Positions 52,067-59,992 of a stretch of 64,000 bases of DNA are shown here, one piece after another. Source of the stretch: Myxococcus hansupus (GTDB taxonomy: Bacteria; Myxococcota; Myxococcia; Myxococcales; Myxococcaceae). Location of the stretch: assembly GCF_000280925.3 (NCBI RefSeq), contig NZ_CP012109.1, positions 8,266,501 to 8,330,500 of the forward strand, written 5' to 3'. The notes under the pieces are model-generated. The model had not been told where the DNA came from and did no database searches. It saw only the letters and a list, made by a program, of their open reading frames with translations. Made by a program: the position numbers and the translations under genes. Position 1 is the stretch's first letter, and every line of letters starts with the position of its first letter.

Positions 52067-52726
52067 TTATGCTCCGGGCCGGGCATAGTAGGGCTGAATG
52101 GGCCCTCCGATGAGCTCGAAGCGATGGATGAGCTCTCCTGCGAATTTGAAAATCTCATCAGGGCGCGCGTTCTGCTTCCGGTCCCTGAATTCACGCCATG
52201 CATTGTTCCAGGCGCCGCCATTTCCGCCGGGCCCGTGAATTCTCCGGTGGACCTCGCGAGGAATGGGCATCGTGTAGTCATGAATCTTCACCCCTCGCCC
52301 TTCAAACCACCGGGCGAGATCCTCCGCTTGAGGAAAAATGTGGTGCTTCTCCCAGCGTCCTGGTGTGAGCCGACGTGATGGAGGGATGACCTGCTGGGGC
52401 GCGCCGTCCCAGTTGGGGAAGACCATGACCGCGCCACGGGGAAGCGATTGCCCACCACCCCAGTTGCGCCGAGGACCTCGCCCTGGAGCTGCCGCGGCCG
52501 CGGGAGGACGCGCAGGAGGAAAGCGCGCCAACTCCACTTCAACGGGCAGCTCCTCGCAGCGGTAGAAGCCACACATGGCTCCCTGGCAAAGAAGGCCGAC
52601 GCAAACGTCGTCACCCGGAGCATCGCATTCGTTCCAGGGCGGCCTATCGTGGACCTCTTGGACGGAGGCACACCCAAGCCACGGCACGGCGAACAGCAGG
52701 AGGTAAACGGCCCATGTGCGCCACAT
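52067..52726 (-). CDS. SitA6-like polymorphic toxin lipoprotein (DUF2380 nuclease-like tail)
   Basis: 219 residues. Lipobox near residue 18 (WTWAVYLLLFAVPWLGC region), then a Cys-rich segment (ECDAPGDDVCVGLLCQGAMC), a Pro/Ala/Gly linker and a C-terminal toxin domain with RWEKHHIFPQAEDLARWFEG, DYTMPIPREVHRRIHG and GGAWNNAWREF. The HH...H pattern resembles HNH/GHH nucleases and the DUF2380 family. SitA toxins are moved between Myxococcus cells by TraAB outer-membrane exchange, killing siblings that lack the SitI partner. The ATG at 52726 is used; the GTG nine bases upstream falls inside a palindrome. The cognate immunity gene follows directly. Confidence 0.88.
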   Translation of the reverse strand: MWRTWAVYLLLFAVPWLGCASVQEVHDRPPWNECDAPGDDVCVGLLCQGAMCGFYRCEELPVEVELARFPPARPPAAAAAPGRGPRRNWGGGQSLPRGAVMVFPNWDGAPQQVIPPSRRLTPGRWEKHHIFPQAEDLARWFEGRGVKIHDYTMPIPREVHRRIHGPGGNGGAWNNAWREFRDRKQNARPDEIFKFAGELIHRFELIGGPIQPYYARPGA

Positions 52727-52731
52727 AGACG

Positions 52732-52747
52732 GCACACTTTAGTGTGC
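52732..52747. promoter_or_regulatory. 16-bp palindrome at the toxin start
   Basis: gcacact-tt-agtgtgc, perfect 7-bp arms, ends six bases upstream of the toxin ATG. It could be an operator controlling the toxin/immunity pair or a hairpin insulating it from upstream transcription. Confidence 0.4.
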
Positions 52748-52804
52748 GCCGCCCACGCTGAATGGGAATGCGTGTGCATTCCCTTCTTGAGACAGGCCCG
52801 CGCT

Positions 52805-53098
52805 TCACCGCTGCCCGAAAATCTTCACCAGTTTGTTGTACACGCCCATCACCAGCAGCGGTGACACCCACTGCCCGATGAAGCGGCTCGGTCGCGAGCG
52901 GCCACTGACTTCCAACGCGAAGGACACCCCCATCGCGGCGAGGCTCGCCACCAGGAACACGTGCGATGGCACCTTCGCGGTCTGCTGTTCAATCAGCCGC
53001 GTGAAGGAAGCCTCCGCGTGCTCCCCGCGCACCACCGGCGGCGCGTCCTGATAGTCCCGCTCCGAAAGCCTGCTCGCCGGATTGACGTCCGTCTCCAT
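52805..53098 (-). CDS. Small membrane protein (97 aa)
   Basis: 97 residues. An acidic N-terminal half (METDVNPASRLSERDYQDAP, VVRGEHAEASFTRLIEQQ) precedes two hydrophobic segments at ~46-60 (HVFLVASLAAMGVSFAL) and ~74-90 (IGQWVSPLLVMGVYNKLV). The pattern, with TRLIEQQTAKVPSHVFLVAS, recurs in many genomes as a short hypothetical. GGGAGAGG precedes the ATG at 53098. Function unknown. The open frame runs upstream for another 249 codons antisense to the DUF1990 gene and is not coding there. Confidence 0.65.
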   Translation of the reverse strand: METDVNPASRLSERDYQDAPPVVRGEHAEASFTRLIEQQTAKVPSHVFLVASLAAMGVSFALEVSGRSRPSRFIGQWVSPLLVMGVYNKLVKIFGQR

Positions 53099-53215
53099 GT
53101 CCTCTCCCTGGGCGGGCAGGCAAGCCCGCCGGCTCCCTCGGACTTCCCCGCGCGCCTCATGCAGCCCGGGGTCGAGGTCCCCATCATGGTGTGACCGATG
53201 GAGGCAAAGGGCGAG

Positions 53216-53839
53216 ATGGCGAGCGGATCCATGCACACAGACGCCGGGCAGGCAGACGAGCTCCAACTCCCCGAAGAAGGTGCGGGCCCTCTGCTTCAAC
53301 GCGACTACTGGGCCGTCATCCGGAACAGCCAGGCCTCCCCATCGGAGCTCATGCACTGGGTCGCCCAACGCTTCCCCGAGTTCGCCCCGTCGGACATCTG
53401 CGTGTTCGAACACCGAAGACCGGTGAGCGCGAACGCCCCGTTGCGGATGGATGACGAGCTGACCGTGAAGATTCACGGTGCGGGCACCTTCGGCGTGCGC
53501 GTCATCCACCTGGACGACCAGAGCTTCACGCTCGGCACGCTGCACGGGCACCCTGAAGCGGGCCGCATCACCTTCGGCGCTTACCGGAACCTGCGCGGCG
53601 ATGTCATCTTCCACATCCGAAGCCGGGCGCGCTCCGGCTCCACGTTCCACTACCTCGGCTTCGTCACGGCGGGAGATGCGATGCAGACCAACACCTGGAC
53701 CGAGTTCGTGCTGCGCGCCGCGCTCACGGCCGGCGACGGGGTGGTGGGCGCCATCCACGCCCAGACGACGGAGCTGAAGGACGAGCCCTCCGGCGGCGAC
53801 ACCGCGCACGGGCCCACCTTCTTGGCGCAGGGAGATTGA
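53216..53839 (+). CDS. DUF1990-like protein
   Basis: 207 residues. Core features: FGVRVIHLDDQSFTLGTLHG followed by HPEAGRITFGAYRNLRGDVI, then FHIRSRARSGS and VTAGDAMQTNTWTEF, matching the DUF1990 pattern (GTLxGHPExG) of small alpha/beta proteins of unknown function. The ATG at 53216 follows AAGGG at four bases and GGAGG at eleven; the ATG at 53198 has no ribosome binding site. It lies five bases upstream of a second DUF1990 gene, so the pair arose by duplication and is co-transcribed. Confidence 0.7.
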   Translation: MASGSMHTDAGQADELQLPEEGAGPLLQRDYWAVIRNSQASPSELMHWVAQRFPEFAPSDICVFEHRRPVSANAPLRMDDELTVKIHGAGTFGVRVIHLDDQSFTLGTLHGHPEAGRITFGAYRNLRGDVIFHIRSRARSGSTFHYLGFVTAGDAMQTNTWTEFVLRAALTAGDGVVGAIHAQTTELKDEPSGGDTAHGPTFLAQGD

Positions 53840-53844
53840 AGACA

Positions 53845-55119
53845 ATGATTGAGTGGCGCTGGTTCTCCGGCTGGACGGAAGCGGAAATGGTGCCCCGGCT
53901 GGCGAAGGCCCGCACGCTGGAGCGCAACTTCCCGGAGGTCTCCGGAGAGATGACGCTGGAGGCGGGCTGGAGTCAGGTCCGCTCGGAGAGCGTGCTCGGC
54001 CACGAGGCGCCGGGGCGGCCCGTCCCAGGCAGCCTCTTCGAGCGCGCCCAGCAGGTGCTGGAGACCTTCGACTTCTCCGACCCGCGCATCGTCGCGTGGC
54101 ACTTCTCCGCGCATGAACCCTTGCAGGGCCGCACGGTGCTGCTGGAGCTGCGCTCCCTGGGACAGAAACTGCGCTACCTGTGCGGCGCGCGCGTGGGCGG
54201 CACCCGCGAGGAGCATGGCGACACCTGCAGCATCTACGGCTTCAGCTTCGAAACCCTGCACGGACACATCGAGGCCGGGCGTGAGTGGTTCCTGCTCCGC
54301 AAGAACCACGAGAGCGGCGCGGTGAGCTTCCACATCGAGGCGGCCTGGCGCCCCGGCCAGTTCCCCAACTGGTGGAGCCGGCTGGGCTTCGCCATGGTCG
54401 CGCCGCGATACCAGCGCGCGTGGCACCGGCTGACGCACGTGCGGCTGCGCGAGCTGGTGTTGAAACATCCGGAGCTGGTGGGTCATCACGCCAGCAGCGG
54501 CCAGTTGGAGCACTCCGGCCACGATGTGAAGACGGCCCCGGTGCAGTTCTACGCGCAGCGGGCGCGCGGACACCGTGAAACCCAATTGGAGGAGGAGACA
54601 GAGGCCATGAATCGAGGACACGGATTGACGGCTCTGGGAATGGGCATCCTGGCGGGCATGCGGAGCATGAGCGCGCCGACGCTCGCGAGCCGATGGCTGG
54701 CGACCACGCAGCCACCACCGGAGGACCGGCTCGCGCGGGCCATGGCGCATCCGTGGGCGCCTCGCGTGCTGGGGCTGCTCGCGGTGGGTGAGCTGATTGG
54801 AGACAAGCTGCCGATGGCGCCCGCGCGGGTGATGGTCGTGCCGCTGACGGGCCGGATGCTCTCGGGTGCGCTGGCGGCGGCCAGCGTGACGCCGGAGCGC
54901 CAGCGGGGACGCAGGCTCGCGGTGGCGGCGCTTGGAGCGGTGGCGGCACTGGCGTCGAGTTGGGCCTTCTATGCGCTGCGGCGCACCGCCACGAAGAAGC
55001 TGGGCGTGCCCGACGTGGCGGTAGCGCTGACGGAAGACGCCCTGCTCGCGGGCCTCGCCTCGCGGCTGCTGCCCACCTTCGAGGCGCCGACAGGACGCGT
55101 GGTCACGCTCCCAACGTAA
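53845..55119 (+). CDS. DUF1990-DUF4126 fusion protein
   Basis: 424 residues. The N-terminal ~200 residues are DUF1990-like: FSAHEPLQGRTVLLELRSLG, GDTCSIYGFSFETLHGHIEA, then WFLLRKNHESGAVSFHIEAA. From ~255 (MNRGHGLTALGMGILAGMRS) a membrane-embedded DUF4126-like part follows with LGLLAVGELIGDKLPMAPAR and PLTGRMLSGALAAASV and about four hydrophobic segments. The join contains a good internal ATG with GGAGGAG upstream at ~54591, so the C-terminal part might also be made separately. The ATG at 53845 starts five bases past the previous stop. Function of both domains is unknown. Confidence 0.75.
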   Translation: MIEWRWFSGWTEAEMVPRLAKARTLERNFPEVSGEMTLEAGWSQVRSESVLGHEAPGRPVPGSLFERAQQVLETFDFSDPRIVAWHFSAHEPLQGRTVLLELRSLGQKLRYLCGARVGGTREEHGDTCSIYGFSFETLHGHIEAGREWFLLRKNHESGAVSFHIEAAWRPGQFPNWWSRLGFAMVAPRYQRAWHRLTHVRLRELVLKHPELVGHHASSGQLEHSGHDVKTAPVQFYAQRARGHRETQLEEETEAMNRGHGLTALGMGILAGMRSMSAPTLASRWLATTQPPPEDRLARAMAHPWAPRVLGLLAVGELIGDKLPMAPARVMVVPLTGRMLSGALAAASVTPERQRGRRLAVAALGAVAALASSWAFYALRRTATKKLGVPDVAVALTEDALLAGLASRLLPTFEAPTGRVVTLPT

Positions 55120-55370
55120 CGCGCCGATGGCGCGCGCGATGCGCATACCGCCCGCGCTACTCCGCCGCGTGGGCGATATGCCTCTCGCGAGGCCACGCCG
55201 CCAACGTCACGAACCGCATGCGTCGCTACCGCCCACGCCACGCCGCCGCGTGGGCGATATGCCTTTCACAAGGCCACGCTGCCAACGTCACGAACATCAA
55301 GCGTCGCTACTGCCCACGCCACGCCGCCGCGTGAGATGCCTCCGCTCGCGAGGCCACGCCGCCAGCGTCA
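55120..55370. other. Convergent intergenic region filled by tandem repeat
   Basis: 251 bases between the DUF1990-DUF4126 gene and the minus-strand hypothetical gene. It consists almost wholly of an 81-bp tandem repeat described separately. No gene. Confidence 0.6.
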
Positions 55371-55395
55371 CTACCGCCCACGCCACGCCGCCGCG
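55127..55395. repeat. 81-bp tandem repeat including a gene 3' end
   Basis: gccgcgtgggcgatatgcc starts at 55164 and again at 55245, 81 bases later; a third, shortened version (gccgcgtgagatgcc) starts at 55326, again 81 bases on, and a partial unit at 55390. Each unit also holds aggccacgccgccaacgtca and ctaccgcccacgcc. The minus-strand hypothetical gene ends inside the last unit: its final codons (AAAWRGR, TAG at 55373-55371) equal the ctaccgcccacgccacgcc segment, which recurs with its TAG at 55226-55228 and, with one change, at 55306. The 3' end of the gene has thus been copied downstream about three times. Confidence 0.85.
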
Positions 55396-56651
55396 CGCGC
55401 GGCGTGCACCAGCGTGGGCAGGTCCTTCCCATCCAGGCCCGCGTCGGCGTCAGCATCCGCTGTGGGTACCCGCACGCGCTCGGGTGAGAACAGGCGCGCG
55501 GGCGTCTGCCCCTGCCCACGAAGCAGGATGAACAGCCGCAGCGCGTCCCGCAGCCGCTCCACGTCGGGGCCCTGCTCGTCCCGCGCCCGCTGCGCCGCGG
55601 TCCACAGCCGCGCCCACGCGGTCTCCTCGTCCCAGGTCCCCACGGGCCGCTCACGCGACAACACCGCGAGCCGCGCGGCCACCTCGAACAGTCCCGCGCG
55701 GCCTTCGCCAAATGCCTCACACGCCGGAAGCCGGATGTCTCCAGACGCGTCGACCTCCGCGGACTGCGACGGCACCTCACCGCCAGCACGCCCCAGGTCA
55801 CCGGACACAGCGCGCCCCAGCTTCGCCTCACGCGCCGCCAGCCACACGAGCAGCGCCGGCACCTCCGCATCGAGCGGCACCACCGGCTCCAACTGCGTCT
55901 CCATCAACGCCCGCAGCCGAGCCCAGGCCACCCCGCGCCAGAACGCCGCGTGCAGCAGCAGCTCCGGCCCGCTGCGAGGCACCCGCTGCGGCGCCCGAGA
56001 CGCACGCGCCTCCAGGAACCGCTTCACCTGCCCGCGCGTATCGAAGTGATCCAGCCGCTGCCACAGCGCCGCCAGCGAGCCCTCCGCCAGGGGCAGCGCC
56101 CGCTGGAGCGCCTCCGCCTCCTCCACCGTGAAGGGAAACAGCCCCTCCGGCGCGGGCCGCTTGAACACCTGTTCGAACACGTCCGCGGCGGCGCACGCGG
56201 CGCGCAGCTCCGGCAGGTTGCGCGGCAACAGCTCCACCGCCCGCGCCCAACTGTGCCGCCCCAGGAGCGGCCCCGCCTCCAGCACCGTCTCTTCCAGCTT
56301 GAGCAGCGCCTCGCCCAGCGTCGCCGGACGCGCCGCCACGGGCAGCCGCTTGAAGGCCGCGTGTTCCACGGCCTCGCGCAGGCGCTCCACCTCGCGCATC
56401 AGCTTCAGCGGCTCGGCTTGCTCCGGCCAGCCCTCCGCGGCGGCGCGGCGCTTCAGCGCGGCCAGGGTGGCGTCCACCTCCGGCTGCGCGCGCGCCACCT
56501 CCAGCAGCAGCTCGAACTGCGCCCGCACACGGTCCTTCCAGAAGAAGGCCGTCAGCATCCCGCGCAGCGCGCGGTAGCGCAGGCGCGTGGCCTCCAGGAG
56601 GTCCGCGCGGTCCTCCAGCCGGGCGCGCAGATTGTCCGGATGCGTGGCCAT
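55371..56651 (-). CDS. Hypothetical helical protein
   Basis: 426 residues, Ala/Arg/Leu/Glu-rich, nearly all helical, no membrane segment or signal peptide. Recurrent segments: FFWKDRVRAQFELLLEVARA, LPRNLPELRAACAAADVFEQ, ARLRALMETQLEPVVPLDAE and VGTWDEETAWARLWTAAQRA. No family recognised. It lies 85 bases downstream of dnaN on the same strand with a terminator-like hairpin between, so it may have its own promoter. The C-terminus (VHAARAAAWRGR) lies inside the 81-bp tandem repeat and may not be the ancestral end. Confidence 0.7.
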   Translation of the reverse strand: MATHPDNLRARLEDRADLLEATRLRYRALRGMLTAFFWKDRVRAQFELLLEVARAQPEVDATLAALKRRAAAEGWPEQAEPLKLMREVERLREAVEHAAFKRLPVAARPATLGEALLKLEETVLEAGPLLGRHSWARAVELLPRNLPELRAACAAADVFEQVFKRPAPEGLFPFTVEEAEALQRALPLAEGSLAALWQRLDHFDTRGQVKRFLEARASRAPQRVPRSGPELLLHAAFWRGVAWARLRALMETQLEPVVPLDAEVPALLVWLAAREAKLGRAVSGDLGRAGGEVPSQSAEVDASGDIRLPACEAFGEGRAGLFEVAARLAVLSRERPVGTWDEETAWARLWTAAQRARDEQGPDVERLRDALRLFILLRGQGQTPARLFSPERVRVPTADADADAGLDGKDLPTLVHAARAAAWRGR

Positions 56652-56685
56652 GCCTTCACCATAGGAAGGCACCGGCCCCGTGTCA

Positions 56686-56701
56686 GGCCCCCCAGGGGGC
56701 C
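56686..56701 (-). terminator. dnaN terminator-like hairpin
   Basis: Perfect 7-bp arms ggccccc (56686-56692) and gggggcc (56695-56701), 36 bases past the dnaN stop. No clear T-tract. Confidence 0.5.
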
Positions 56702-56736
56702 GATCGCCTCACGAGTGAACGGAAGGCGCCGTCCGC

Positions 56737-57843
56737 TCACACCCGCATGGGCATGACCACGGCGGTGAAGCTGCGGTCGCCAGGGGCGTGCAGGACGCCC
56801 GGGCTGTGCTCGTCACCCAGCTCGAAGGACACCTCGTCCGTCTCCGTGACGGCGAGCACGTCCATCAGGTAGCGCGCGTTGAAGCCGATGACGACGCTGT
56901 TGCCCTGGTAGGCCAGGTCCAGCACGTCCTTGGCCTCGCCCAGGTCCGGGTTGCTGGCGGTGATGATGAGCTGGTTCGTCTCCAGCCCGATGCGCACCGC
57001 GTTGCTCTTGTCCGCCGACAGCAGGGCGATGCGCTTGAGGCTCTCCAGCAGGCGCACCTTGGGCACCAGGACGACCTTCTCCCCTTCCTTGGGGATGACG
57101 CGCTGGTACTCGGGGAACTGGCCGTCGATGAGGCGCATCACCATGGTGAGGCCCGGCTTCTTGAACAGTGCCGAGTTCTCCGCGAAGCCCAGGTGGCACT
57201 CCGCGTCGGGCGCCTCGTCCAGCAGGCGCTTGAGCTCCATCAGGCCCTTGCGGGGGATGATGACACCGCTCTTGAGCTTGAAGTCCCCCGGCAGCTCGCG
57301 CTCCACCAGCGCCAGACGGTGACCGTCGGTGGCCACCATGCGGACCTTGCCGGTGGACTGGGGCTCGAAGAAGACGCCGTTGAGGATGTAGCGCGTCTCG
57401 TCGCTGGAGATGGCGAACTGCGTCTTCTTGATCATCTCCAGCAGCGTGTTGCCCCCCACCTGCACCAGGGGCGCGTTCTCTTCCTTCGGCAGCTTGGGGT
57501 ACTCCTCGGCCGCCATGCCCACGATCTTGAAATGGGCCGAGCCGCTGGAGATGTCCACGTAGTTGTTGGCCAGCTTCTTCAGCGTGACCTGGGCGTCCGG
57601 CAGGTTCTGGACGATGTCGAAGACGTACTTGGCGCTCAGCGTGACGGCGCCCGTCTTGATGACCTCGGCCGGGTGCTCGGACACGATGCCGATGTCCAGG
57701 TCGAACGCGGTGACCGTGATGCCGCCCTTGTTCGCGGTGACGAGCACGTTCGCCAGGATGGGCATCGTCGTCTTGCGCTCCACGATGCCCTGGGCGCGGT
57801 AGAGGGCCTTCTTCAGCTCGTCGGCGGCGATGCGGAATTCCAT
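56737..57843 (-). CDS. dnaN: DNA polymerase III beta subunit (sliding clamp)
   Basis: 368 residues, normal length, three clamp domains. Start MEFRIAADELKKALYRAQGI, then VERKTTMPILANVLV; central VRMVATDGHRLALVERELPG; C-terminal GVLHAPGDRSFTAVVMPMRV with the standard P-M-R end. The clamp tethers polymerase III to DNA and binds repair and regulatory partners. ATG 57843, AAGGACG upstream. dnaA is not adjacent: the genes upstream are divergent and unrelated, an unusual context for dnaN. Confidence 0.97.
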   Translation of the reverse strand: MEFRIAADELKKALYRAQGIVERKTTMPILANVLVTANKGGITVTAFDLDIGIVSEHPAEVIKTGAVTLSAKYVFDIVQNLPDAQVTLKKLANNYVDISSGSAHFKIVGMAAEEYPKLPKEENAPLVQVGGNTLLEMIKKTQFAISSDETRYILNGVFFEPQSTGKVRMVATDGHRLALVERELPGDFKLKSGVIIPRKGLMELKRLLDEAPDAECHLGFAENSALFKKPGLTMVMRLIDGQFPEYQRVIPKEGEKVVLVPKVRLLESLKRIALLSADKSNAVRIGLETNQLIITASNPDLGEAKDVLDLAYQGNSVVIGFNARYLMDVLAVTETDEVSFELGDEHSPGVLHAPGDRSFTAVVMPMRV

Positions 57844-58073
57844 CGGAGGGCGTCCTTACAGGTCACGGCCCTGGAGGCCGATCATGCAGGCCGGATGTAG
57901 CCCCTGCACTCCTCTCCGTCAACGCGCGGAGTGCAGCGCCACGACAACACTGTGGGAGGCGAAGCACCCCACCCACCCGCTGCAACTGACCGCCAGTCAC
58001 CAATCCAGCCCCCGGGCTGGCCCCCAGCCGCGAGCCGGAGCACACTGGCGCCTCTTTTCCGCTGGAGCCCGTC

Positions 58074-58568
58074 ATGAACAGCCGCCCGCTGCTGCTCGCC
58101 GCTCTTATCCTTGGCCTCGCATCCGGGTGCAGCAAGCCGCCCGGCGCCTCGTCCGCCCCGCCGCTGGCGAGCGAGAATGGAACCCCCTCCTCGGAGCCGG
58201 CCGGCAACGCCGCACCCCGGGACAGTGAGAACGGAACGCCCACCATGAACGCCCCCACCAACGGTTCCCAGCCCAAGCAGGGTGAGAGCACTTCCTACAT
58301 CGTCAAGGACAGCGGCGTGCGCTGCTTCGCCCCGCCCTGCCCCACCTACAACGCCTTCCCGGCGGACAAGCCGGACGCGGAGCCCATCCCCGTGCACGAG
58401 CTGGAGCTGTCCAGCGTGGCGGAGGGCTCGGACGAGAAGATGGAGTCGTTGATCCGCAAGACGCTGGACGGCACGGGGCTCAAGGTCCAGGGCACCCTGG
58501 AGACGCGGCCCAACGCGGGGCCCGCCGGGGCGGCCACCGTCCTGCGCGCCAGCAAGGTGGAGAACTGA
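58074..58568 (+). CDS. DUF6748-like lipoprotein
   Basis: 164 residues. Lipobox LASGC ~19 (MNSRPLLLAALILGLASGC). Low-complexity linker with the repeated motif SENGTP. The conserved part at ~72-160 includes STSYIVKDSGVRCFAPPCPT, then YNAFPADKP and the C-terminal EKMESLIRKTLDGTGLKVQG. The CF-PPCP-Y block resembles DUF6748-type domains seen in myxobacterial lipoproteins (from memory). Function unknown, likely envelope. It converges on the next gene with a palindrome between. Confidence 0.7.
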   Translation: MNSRPLLLAALILGLASGCSKPPGASSAPPLASENGTPSSEPAGNAAPRDSENGTPTMNAPTNGSQPKQGESTSYIVKDSGVRCFAPPCPTYNAFPADKPDAEPIPVHELELSSVAEGSDEKMESLIRKTLDGTGLKVQGTLETRPNAGPAGAATVLRASKVEN

Positions 58569-58572
58569 GCCA

Positions 58573-58586
58573 GCCCACCCGGGTGG
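58573..58586. terminator. Bidirectional terminator palindrome
   Basis: cccacccgggtggg, a perfect 14-bp palindrome between the convergent genes ending at 58568 and 58590. It has no loop bases of its own and no T-tract. Confidence 0.5.
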
Positions 58587-58589
58587 GAC

Positions 58590-59201
58590 TCAGATTTGGA
58601 TTCCCACCTGGAGGCCGGGCCAATGCTGGAGGCGTTGATCCGGCTCCGGGTTGCTCTCACTGAAGGGCATCCGGGTGATGCTGTCGAAGTCCGACGCGCC
58701 CCAGGAGAACCAGGCGTTGTACGTGGGCCCGGCGAACACGGCCAGGCGCGGCAGGAGCTGGAAGCCCACCATCAACCGGGCCTGCCCCAGCACGTTGCCG
58801 CCGTCGCCCTCCAGGGGGTTGCGCACCGGCTGCACCGCGCCGCCGGTGACGTCCAGGTCCACCCAGAGCCGCCGGGCGAGCGTCATGTGCCCGCCCACGC
58901 CCACCGCGAAGTTGAAGCGCGCGTCGCGGCCGGGCTCCAGGCCCGCCATCAGCGTCAGGTAGATGGGGCCGCCGCCAATCTTCACGCCCATGTTGGCGAC
59001 CTGGATGTCGCTGGCCCAGAACTCCATGTGCGCGCTGCCCCGACGCAGCCCACGCGAGGCGGACTCCGGGGCGCCGTCACCCGCCTGCTGCGCGAAGGTG
59101 CGCTCGCGTCCGTCGAGAAGCGTGAGGCGGTGCGCGAACAGGGACTCGGCGGACGCCGCTCCCGCCCACAACCCGAATGCGAGGAGGGCAAAGGATTTCA
59201 T
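58590..59201 (-). CDS. Outer-membrane beta-barrel-like protein of the ECF operon
   Basis: 203 residues. The signal peptide is about 18 residues (MKSFALLAFGLWAGAASA). The mature part has paired strands with Gly/aromatic edges: MEFWASDIQVANMGVKIGGG, PIYLTLMAGLEPGRDARFNF, AVGVGGHMTLARRLWVDLDV, then LVGFQLLPRLAVFAGPTYNA (approximate order), ending WPGLQVGIQI. This is typical of small eight-strand outer-membrane proteins. It is the last gene of a sigma/anti-sigma/outer-membrane operon and its ATG overlaps the anti-sigma stop by one base, with GTG three bases earlier as alternative. Confidence 0.65.
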   Translation of the reverse strand: MKSFALLAFGLWAGAASAESLFAHRLTLLDGRERTFAQQAGDGAPESASRGLRRGSAHMEFWASDIQVANMGVKIGGGPIYLTLMAGLEPGRDARFNFAVGVGGHMTLARRLWVDLDVTGGAVQPVRNPLEGDGGNVLGQARLMVGFQLLPRLAVFAGPTYNAWFSWGASDFDSITRMPFSESNPEPDQRLQHWPGLQVGIQI

Positions 59202-59992
59202 CACTCATGCTTTTCCAGCGTGAGGGACACCTGCGTCAAGTTCCCGGGCAATGACAGTGCTGCCGAGGATGCGTCGGGTTTTCCCGACAGCGCCCGCGCG
59301 GCGGCCAGCACCGGTTCCACGTCGAAGGGCGCGTCGGAAGCGACGAAGATGAAGCGCTCGAAATGGGGCGCCGCGTCCAACTCGTAGGCGCGGGAGAGCG
59401 CCTGCGTTCCGGAGGGCGCCAGGGGCATGGCCTGGGTGCCGCCCTCCTCCGGCGCGTGCAGGGTGACCGCGCCGTTGCCGTCCACCGAAACGATGACGCC
59501 ATGCGAGCGACCCGCGGCCACGTACGCCACCTGCACCACGTCACCCGCCGCGGCGGCGGCTCCGTCTGCGAGGCGCTCCGGGCGGGCGGCGGCCTGCCGG
59601 TGGATGACGAGCTGCGGTGCCAGGCCCTTGATGCGCGTCACTTCCGGGAAATCCCCGGGCGCCGTGCGGGGCTCCACCTGTCCGGCGGGCCAGACCACCA
59701 CGAAGAGGGCCACCGCGGCGAGCGCCGGGACCAGGCCCCACGCGGGCGACAGGTGGAAGGAAGGGCGCGGCGCGTCCTGGCGCGACGCGCGGGCCTCCAC
59801 CTCGCGGACCACGCGCGCGGGCGGCAGCGTCTCCAGGGTGGCGCGCGAGTCCGCCTCCAACGCGGCGAGGCGGGCGGGGCCGTCGGGCTCCTCGGCCAGC
59901 CGGGCACGGGCGGCGGCCAGCTCCGTGGGCGGCAGCTCGCCCAGGGCGATTCGTTCCAGCAGCCAATCCGGGGTGCGGTGGGCGGATGTCAT
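59201..59992 (-). CDS. Anti-sigma-factor-like membrane protein
   Basis: 263 residues. The cytoplasmic N-terminus at ~1-85 (DWLLERIALGELPPTELAAA and RARLAEEPDGPARLAALEAD) resembles the helical sigma-binding part of anti-sigma factors. One membrane helix follows at ~85-105 (WGLVPALAAVALFVVVWPAG), then a periplasmic strand-rich domain (LVIHRQAAARPERLADGAAA, VAYVAAGRSHGVIVSVDGNG). It probably holds the ECF sigma factor inactive until an envelope signal arrives. The start overlaps the sigma gene by four bases (ATGA). Confidence 0.82.
   Translation of the reverse strand: MTSAHRTPDWLLERIALGELPPTELAAARARLAEEPDGPARLAALEADSRATLETLPPARVVREVEARASRQDAPRPSFHLSPAWGLVPALAAVALFVVVWPAGQVEPRTAPGDFPEVTRIKGLAPQLVIHRQAAARPERLADGAAAAAGDVVQVAYVAAGRSHGVIVSVDGNGAVTLHAPEEGGTQAMPLAPSGTQALSRAYELDAAPHFERFIFVASDAPFDVEPVLAAARALSGKPDASSAALSLPGNLTQVSLTLEKHE

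Noticed and set aside
55127..55395. CRISPR array
   Set aside because: The repeat is a contiguous 81-bp tandem unit without unique spacers, and no cas genes are present.
57844..58073. Replication origin next to dnaN
   Set aside because: I looked for clusters of DnaA-box-like TTATCCACA sequences and an AT-rich unwinding element and saw none in this 230-base stretch.
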